Below are positions 59,615-64,000 of a DNA stretch of 64,000 bases, piece after piece (within the stretch, counting starts at the first letter, position 1; every line of letters begins with the position of its first letter). Source of the stretch: JABIKK01 sp964622835. Lineage in GTDB: Archaea > Nanobdellota > Nanobdellia > SCGC-AAA011-G17 > UBA489. The stretch is taken from positions 62,001 to 126,000 of the forward strand of contig CAZUSA010000001.1 in the NCBI GenBank assembly GCA_964622835.1. Reading direction: 5' to 3'. The position numbers were made by a program, and so were the translations under genes. Below the pieces are notes generated by a model, which saw nothing but the letters and a program-made list of their open reading frames with translations, was not told the origin of the DNA and did not search any database.

Positions 59615-60076
59615 CTAAAATAATAATCCAAATAAGACACCTGTTATATCATTGAATCGTATTTTTATATTATCATTATTGATATTATTATCACCTTTTG
59701 TTAGTGCATACCAACCGTTAGTGTCTTCATTGATTGTAATAACACGGTGAATGTAATAGTTGTTGTTATAGGTAAAAGTAATAATATCACCGACACTAAT
59801 ATCGTCTTCTGTTGTTGGTGTAAACAATAATCCATTATGGTCTGATCCAAAGAGGGGTTCCATTGAATGCGTATCATCAAAGGTTGTCCATCGTACTTGT
59901 TTATTAGGCAACGTAATATGTGCTTGATCTGCAATAACAACGACATTGTTATCATAGACATGGTTGCCTGACAAATGGTTTGTTGATTGTGCTGTCGTAA
60001 AATCTAAACTACCCAGAAGAAATCCTATGATAAAAACAAAGAGAAAACTAATAATAAGTCGTTGGTATGAAGTCAT
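59615..60076 (-). CDS. Signal-peptidase-like S26 serine protease
   Basis: 153 residues: membrane segment at about 6-23, LSGNH (35-39), then a compact S26 core. Nucleophile Ser71 in HSMEPLF, His110 in YYIHRVI (archaeal and ER-type SPases use Ser-His rather than Ser-Lys), and box E GDNN (128-131). It lacks the larger insertions of general signal peptidase. SipW-like enzymes process specific substrates; the target here is unknown. Convergent with the TRASH-like gene. Confidence 0.75.
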   Translation of the reverse strand: MTSYQRLIISFLFVFIIGFLLGSLDFTTAQSTNHLSGNHVYDNNVVVIADQAHITLPNKQVRWTTFDDTHSMEPLFGSDHNGLLFTPTTEDDISVGDIITFTYNNNYYIHRVITINEDTNGWYALTKGDNNINNDNIKIRFNDITGVLFGLLF

Positions 60077-60118
60077 CGGTATCTATATACTCTAGAATAT
60101 AGTTTATAAGTGTTATGT

Positions 60119-62020
60119 CTACCGTAATCGTACACTTTCTAAGTTCTTTGGCGCTACGGTTTCAATGTGATTAGCTTTGTGCAATCCTGATGCAAGTTCC
60201 AAGCATCCTGATGCTTCACCGTGTTGTATAATGATTTTCTTTGGTCTCGGTTCTAGATCTTTTACAAAGCGCATTAATTCGTTTCTCCCAGCATGACCAG
60301 TAAAGTCTGTAATGAAATGAACGCCTAATTTAACATCAATTTCACGTGCTTTTCCAGCATCTGTAAAAATTATTTTTCGTTCTCCATCTTGTATTCTTCG
60401 TCCAAGCGTTCCTTGTCCTTGGTACGTACAAAAGATAATACTATTTTTTGCATTTTCTGCTAATCGTTTAAAGTATTCGAGGCTTGCACCTGCATTCAAC
60501 ATTCCTGCTGTTGCAACAATAATACATGGTTCACTACTTTCCATGATTTGATCTTGTTCTTTGCGACTGCCTACTTTTTTGAAGATGTCACTTAAGAAAG
60601 GATTTTGATTGTTAAAGAAAATGTCTTTACGTAAGTCTTTGTTTAAGAAATCTGGATAGGCTGTATGAATTGCTGTAATATCCCAGACCATTCCTTGCAC
60701 ATAAATTGGAATTGATTTCATCCGTCCTTCACGTATTGCTGATTCTAAGACAAGCAATACTTCTTGTGCTCGGCCAACACCCAACACAGGAATAAGTGTT
60801 TTTCCACCACGTTTTGTTGTTTCTTCAACGATTCCTATAACATCTTCTTCTGCTTTTTGTCGCGATCCTAAGATTTTATCTCGGTGACCGTACGTACTTT
60901 CTATCATGAGTGTTTCTAATCTCGGAAATCGTGTGTGTGCTTTGTCTAATACACGTGTTTTCAAGTATTTCATATCTGCTGTGTACAAGAAGTTATGAGA
61001 TCCATTACCAATGTTTAAGTGTGTCATGGAACTGCCAAGGATATGTCCTGAATTATACATCGTCAGTCTAATGTCTGGTGTAATGTCAGTAACTTCTTCC
61101 CAATTCAACGTAACGGTATGTTTTACCATTTCTTTAACGTCTTGGATATCAAAGAGTGCTTTCTTTGCTTGTTTGAATGAGACACCAATGGAATCTAATG
61201 CTAATAATGCGGTAATATCTCGCGTTGGAGCTGTACAGTAAACAGGTCCCCTATAGCCCATTTTAAACAAGAACGGAATAAAGCCACTATGATCTGTATG
61301 TGCATGTGATAAAACAATAGCATCTAAGTCAGACAACTTAAATTCTGGTCCATCAAGCATAGGATATGCTCCAGGTCCACTAGCAATTCCTGGGTTAATA
61401 CCACAGTCCATTAGAACATTGCTTTCTGGTGTTTGTAATAAGATAGCGCTCCGACCTACTTGCCGTCCAGCTCCTAACATAGTAACACGAACCCATTCTT
61501 CTTTTTTATCTTTGGTCCAGTCGTCGTATATTCTATGTCCTAGTTTGTTTAAGAATTTTTTTCTGTAATCGTTATTTTGGTATAATACACTACGAATATT
61601 TTCTATGATTTGACTGCGGATTAACGGTGTTCGTTGTACAAAGGGCACCCAACATATTTTTTCTTTTATTTGACGTAAGACTTCACCTTGATGTCCGATT
61701 GCAGTTCCAGGTTTTTCTGCTTCAATTAAAACAACACTTCGTTGTTGGTCAAAAATAATATTTGTTACACCTGAATCTTTTGGTGCAAGTTTTTTAATTT
61801 CTTTTTCTGCTTTTTCTATAGGCATACAGAGACTTGGATCTGGTCGTAGTTCTATACGTTTCTTTACTTTGCTAACGACTTTTCGTATAAGGTCACCGCT
61901 GTTTAAGAAAAAGTCCTTACTAGATGTATACAAGATAATATTTGCACCTTCGAAATAGGTGTCACTAATCTTAGCATCTTTAGGTAGTTCATTAAGTATT
62001 TCTTCAATAATGTTTGCCAT
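60119..62020 (-). CDS. fttA: aCPSF1/FttA: KH and beta-CASP ribonuclease, transcription terminator
   Basis: 633 residues. N-terminal KH-like domains (about 1-140) with VLIEAEKPGTAIGHQGE (GxxG), then metallo-beta-lactamase and beta-CASP domains: SHAHTDHSGFIP (about 236-247) supplies the zinc ligands, and later motifs VATAGMLNAGAS, FTDAGKAREID and HITDFTGHA follow. In archaea it cleaves nascent RNA at U-rich sites and releases polymerase. Length is as expected. It matches the U-tracts seen at several 3' ends here. Confidence 0.93.
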   Translation of the reverse strand: MANIIEEILNELPKDAKISDTYFEGANIILYTSSKDFFLNSGDLIRKVVSKVKKRIELRPDPSLCMPIEKAEKEIKKLAPKDSGVTNIIFDQQRSVVLIEAEKPGTAIGHQGEVLRQIKEKICWVPFVQRTPLIRSQIIENIRSVLYQNNDYRKKFLNKLGHRIYDDWTKDKKEEWVRVTMLGAGRQVGRSAILLQTPESNVLMDCGINPGIASGPGAYPMLDGPEFKLSDLDAIVLSHAHTDHSGFIPFLFKMGYRGPVYCTAPTRDITALLALDSIGVSFKQAKKALFDIQDVKEMVKHTVTLNWEEVTDITPDIRLTMYNSGHILGSSMTHLNIGNGSHNFLYTADMKYLKTRVLDKAHTRFPRLETLMIESTYGHRDKILGSRQKAEEDVIGIVEETTKRGGKTLIPVLGVGRAQEVLLVLESAIREGRMKSIPIYVQGMVWDITAIHTAYPDFLNKDLRKDIFFNNQNPFLSDIFKKVGSRKEQDQIMESSEPCIIVATAGMLNAGASLEYFKRLAENAKNSIIFCTYQGQGTLGRRIQDGERKIIFTDAGKAREIDVKLGVHFITDFTGHAGRNELMRFVKDLEPRPKKIIIQHGEASGCLELASGLHKANHIETVAPKNLESVRLR

Positions 62021-62062
62021 TGTGTAAATATAAGTTAAAAATAAGAGAAAAAGAAAAGGTAG

Positions 62063-62719
62063 TTATGCAGTGATAGTGGTGTTCAGCTTTTCAGCGAATA
62101 CTTTCTTTACTCCTTGGTTTGTTATTGTGTAAACATCAATTCCTTCTCCGGTTGCTGCGTCACGTTGCATTGCTGCATTGACCGCTTTAATAGCAAGTTT
62201 TATGCCTTCAGCAACTTTCATGTCTTTTTTAGCTAAGGTATCTAAGACACCGTATGCCATCATGAAACCACTCCCATCTGCAACGTAGTCTTTACGTTTC
62301 ATTAAGCTTCCATCGACACCAATGTCGTATAAGTGGAAGCCTTTAGTATCAGCACCAGCAAGTAAAAATCCTGTGATACCCATAATTGGACTCATTCTAC
62401 GAACGTTTTGATAGACAATGCTACTCAATAAATTTGCTGTTTCTTCTACGCCTGGTTCTTTTCCTGTGCGTACTTTTTTTAATCTGATTTCTGCTTTGAT
62501 AAGTTTAGTAATAAGTTGTGCGTCACTGACAACACCTGCCATGGTAACTGCCATCGTATCGGAAATTGCGTAAACTTTGTCTACATCTTTATCTGCAACA
62601 ATACGTCCACCAAGAGTAGCACGCTTATCAGCAGCCAAAACAATACCGTCTGTACAACGAATACCAACAGTCGTAGTTCCTTTTCTTACATGATCACTTA
62701 AATTATTTGAATCACTCAT
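62063..62719 (-). CDS. psmB: Proteasome beta subunit
   Basis: 218 residues. A 14-residue propeptide (ending VRKG) precedes catalytic Thr15 (TTTVGIRC). The Ntn-hydrolase motifs AADKRATLGG (with Lys in the active site), KVYAISDTMAV, GITGFLLAGAD and SGFMMAYGVLD are present. It forms the inner rings of the 20S proteasome. No alpha subunit or PAN ATPase in the window. TATA (62769-62779) and a GGTGACA Shine-Dalgarno-like site support the start. Confidence 0.95.
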   Translation of the reverse strand: MSDSNNLSDHVRKGTTTVGIRCTDGIVLAADKRATLGGRIVADKDVDKVYAISDTMAVTMAGVVSDAQLITKLIKAEIRLKKVRTGKEPGVEETANLLSSIVYQNVRRMSPIMGITGFLLAGADTKGFHLYDIGVDGSLMKRKDYVADGSGFMMAYGVLDTLAKKDMKVAEGIKLAIKAVNAAMQRDAATGEGIDVYTITNQGVKKVFAEKLNTTITA

Positions 62720-62786
62720 TGATTGTCACCAGAAACATGTTCTCTGAACAAGGTTCTACAATGAAAGTCGTTTATAAAGTTTTCTG

Positions 62787-63128
62787 TCATTCTATAAGTT
62801 CAAACGCATCCCGTGCAAAGACGACTGAAAGGAGCATACACACGGCAAAGAGAGGTAAGAGTCCAATGGTTGCGACCATGGTTAAATGAGTTGTATAGGA
62901 AGCAAGTCCCAACGCACCAAGAAGTGATGGATAGACTGTTTCACTCATTACTAAGATAGTACAGAGTTCTGCGAGAGCAACAAACAATAACCCATACAAG
63001 AAGACGTTAATGCTATTTTCAAACGTGCTTTTTTCATAGTCTCTCACTTTGACGAAGTAGACAAAAGATAAGAGTATACAAACAAACGCTCCCACGTTCA
63101 TCCAAAAGAGAGTCTCAGTTGCGGCCAT
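62787..63128 (-). CDS. Small four-helix membrane protein
   Basis: 113 residues: four hydrophobic segments (about 6-26, 41-60, 68-88, 89-108) and few charges besides KVRDYEK and the C-terminal RDAFELIE. No recognised family. It overlaps the coiled-coil gene upstream by 14 nt, so the two are cotranscribed. It ends just before the psmB promoter. Confidence 0.6.
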   Translation of the reverse strand: MAATETLFWMNVGAFVCILLSFVYFVKVRDYEKSTFENSINVFLYGLLFVALAELCTILVMSETVYPSLLGALGLASYTTHLTMVATIGLLPLFAVCMLLSVVFARDAFELIE

Positions 63129-63999
63129 GTTTTCTCCGTACTATTTTCTTTGTTTTTGATTCTGAAAGTATTTCACCAATATCGTCGTCTTCTAAGGCAT
63201 TAATGCCAAATTTCTTTTGTAACTGTACTTCGATACGGCTTACTTTTCTATTTTTTTGTGCAATATGACGTTCGTGATTGTTTAGGCGTTGTTCTCGCTT
63301 ATCGAGTAAGGCTTCTCGTTCTTTGAGTTGATGCATTTTCTTTGCTGTACTTCCTAATGCTTTTTCAAGTTTTTGTTCTTTTGTTGTTACGCTTGATTCT
63401 AATGTGGTAATGGTTCCCTTTTTGTAACTCATTTCTCGTTTATCTTTCAAGTATTTTTTTCTTAATAGTTCTGCTTCATCAAGTGTTTCTCGTGTTTTTG
63501 ATTCTTGGGATCGTATTTTTGAAAGGCGTGATTCTATACTATCTTCTTTTCTACTGACGTCTTTTGTTCTCTGTAAGAATGATCGTTCTTGATAACTAAT
63601 GGATTTCTCTCTTGCGTTGAGGTCTTGTTGTGTTTGATTATGTTTTTTCCCTAATTGTTCAAGACTTGTTTGTTTTTTCTCTTGTGTTTGTTCTTGTCGT
63701 TTTGTTGTTGCTTCACGCCTGCTAATGAGTGTTTCTTTTTTTGTAAGCGCTTCTTGTTTTTCAGTAAATGTTGCTCTCTGTTTTGTTAGAAGTTTTTTAC
63801 TGGCTTCATAGTCTGCTGTATTTTTTTCTAGTATTTTTTCTTTATTTTTTATTTTACGTAAGGCTGCCACATTTTTTCTGCTTGATTGTCGTTCTTTCTT
63901 TCGCACGTCTGTTTCTCTCGTATGGAGTTTTTGTAATTCGGGTAAGATCATTGTTCGAGCAAATTCGTAACGAATAGGGTGTTTTTTTGCTGGTTTCAT
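63115..63999 (-). CDS. Long coiled-coil protein
   Basis: At least 294 residues, mostly Lys/Glu/Gln/Arg heptad-like sequence (REATTKRQEQTQEKK, KEREALLDKREQRL), with no Cys or membrane segment, and a basic C-terminus (KTKKIVRRKHGRN). An ATG at 63999 is the last possible start in the window, so the true start could be further right. Likely a structural or DNA-associated coiled coil; partners unknown. Overlaps the downstream membrane gene. Confidence 0.6.
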   Translation of the reverse strand: MKPAKKHPIRYEFARTMILPELQKLHTRETDVRKKERQSSRKNVAALRKIKNKEKILEKNTADYEASKKLLTKQRATFTEKQEALTKKETLISRREATTKRQEQTQEKKQTSLEQLGKKHNQTQQDLNAREKSISYQERSFLQRTKDVSRKEDSIESRLSKIRSQESKTRETLDEAELLRKKYLKDKREMSYKKGTITTLESSVTTKEQKLEKALGSTAKKMHQLKEREALLDKREQRLNNHERHIAQKNRKVSRIEVQLQKKFGINALEDDDIGEILSESKTKKIVRRKHGRN

Positions 64000-64000
64000 T

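Noticed and set aside
1..64000. CRISPR arrays, insertion sequences, rRNA operons
   Set aside because: No spaced direct repeats, transposase-like frames or rRNA-like stretches were found in the window.

Overview
The window is AT-rich archaeal DNA, most likely from a small-genome archaeon of the Woesearchaeota/Pacearchaeota (DPANN) type. Archaeal identity is well supported: an initiator tRNA with an A1:U72 pair, the KH/beta-CASP nuclease aCPSF1 (FttA), a proteasome beta subunit, RtcB with archease, the GTPase-DUF2073-DUF2072 (Oap) module, a TrmB regulator, and many TATA boxes about 26 nt upstream of leaderless start codons. The narrower placement is inference, from the envelope protein style and gene content. 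No CRISPR array, transposase or rRNA was seen. The only mobile element is an intein in rtcB.

Layout. 1-10,040 is mainly informational: two tRNA-Ser genes, an aminoacyl-tRNA deacylase, a GGDEF-domain protein, MetRS, initiator tRNA, Dus, RNase HII, a prenyl synthase and SMC. 10,042-24,781 is a large minus-strand envelope region: a 2281-residue LamG protein, several small membrane-anchored Ig-like proteins, a secreted metallophosphatase and a likely S-layer protein with a very strong promoter. 25,003-31,677 carries tRNA-Trp, a methyltransferase, the Oap module, and archease with intein-containing rtcB. 31,738-32,906 is peroxiredoxin plus superoxide dismutase. 33,099-38,260 is a pyruvate dehydrogenase operon (thioredoxin-like protein, E1 alpha, lipoate ligase, E1 beta, E2, DUF2238), next to a candidate structured RNA. 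38,363-45,103 holds more anchored, Cys-rich or Tyr-rich exported proteins and a TrmB regulator. 45,100-54,815 has an MFS transporter, Ogt, the CoA-binding subunit of ADP-forming acetyl-CoA synthetase, a giant lyase-like exported protein, glutamate dehydrogenase, thioredoxin reductase and a DJ-1 protein. 54,875-64,000 has a small-gene operon, a ferredoxin, a VIT1-type transporter, an aminotransferase, an S26 peptidase, FttA, proteasome beta and a coiled-coil protein.

How it fits together. PDH can feed acetyl-CoA to ADP-forming acetyl-CoA synthetase to give acetate and ATP. Peroxiredoxin, SOD, thioredoxin reductase and a thioredoxin-like protein imply contact with oxygen. About a third of the window encodes exported or surface-anchored proteins. 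Many N-terminally anchored ones share a short hydrophobic-[T/S]-G motif just after the membrane segment. That motif, two candidate small RNAs, a free-standing GGDEF protein and an apparent AUC start codon are the observations most worth a second look.
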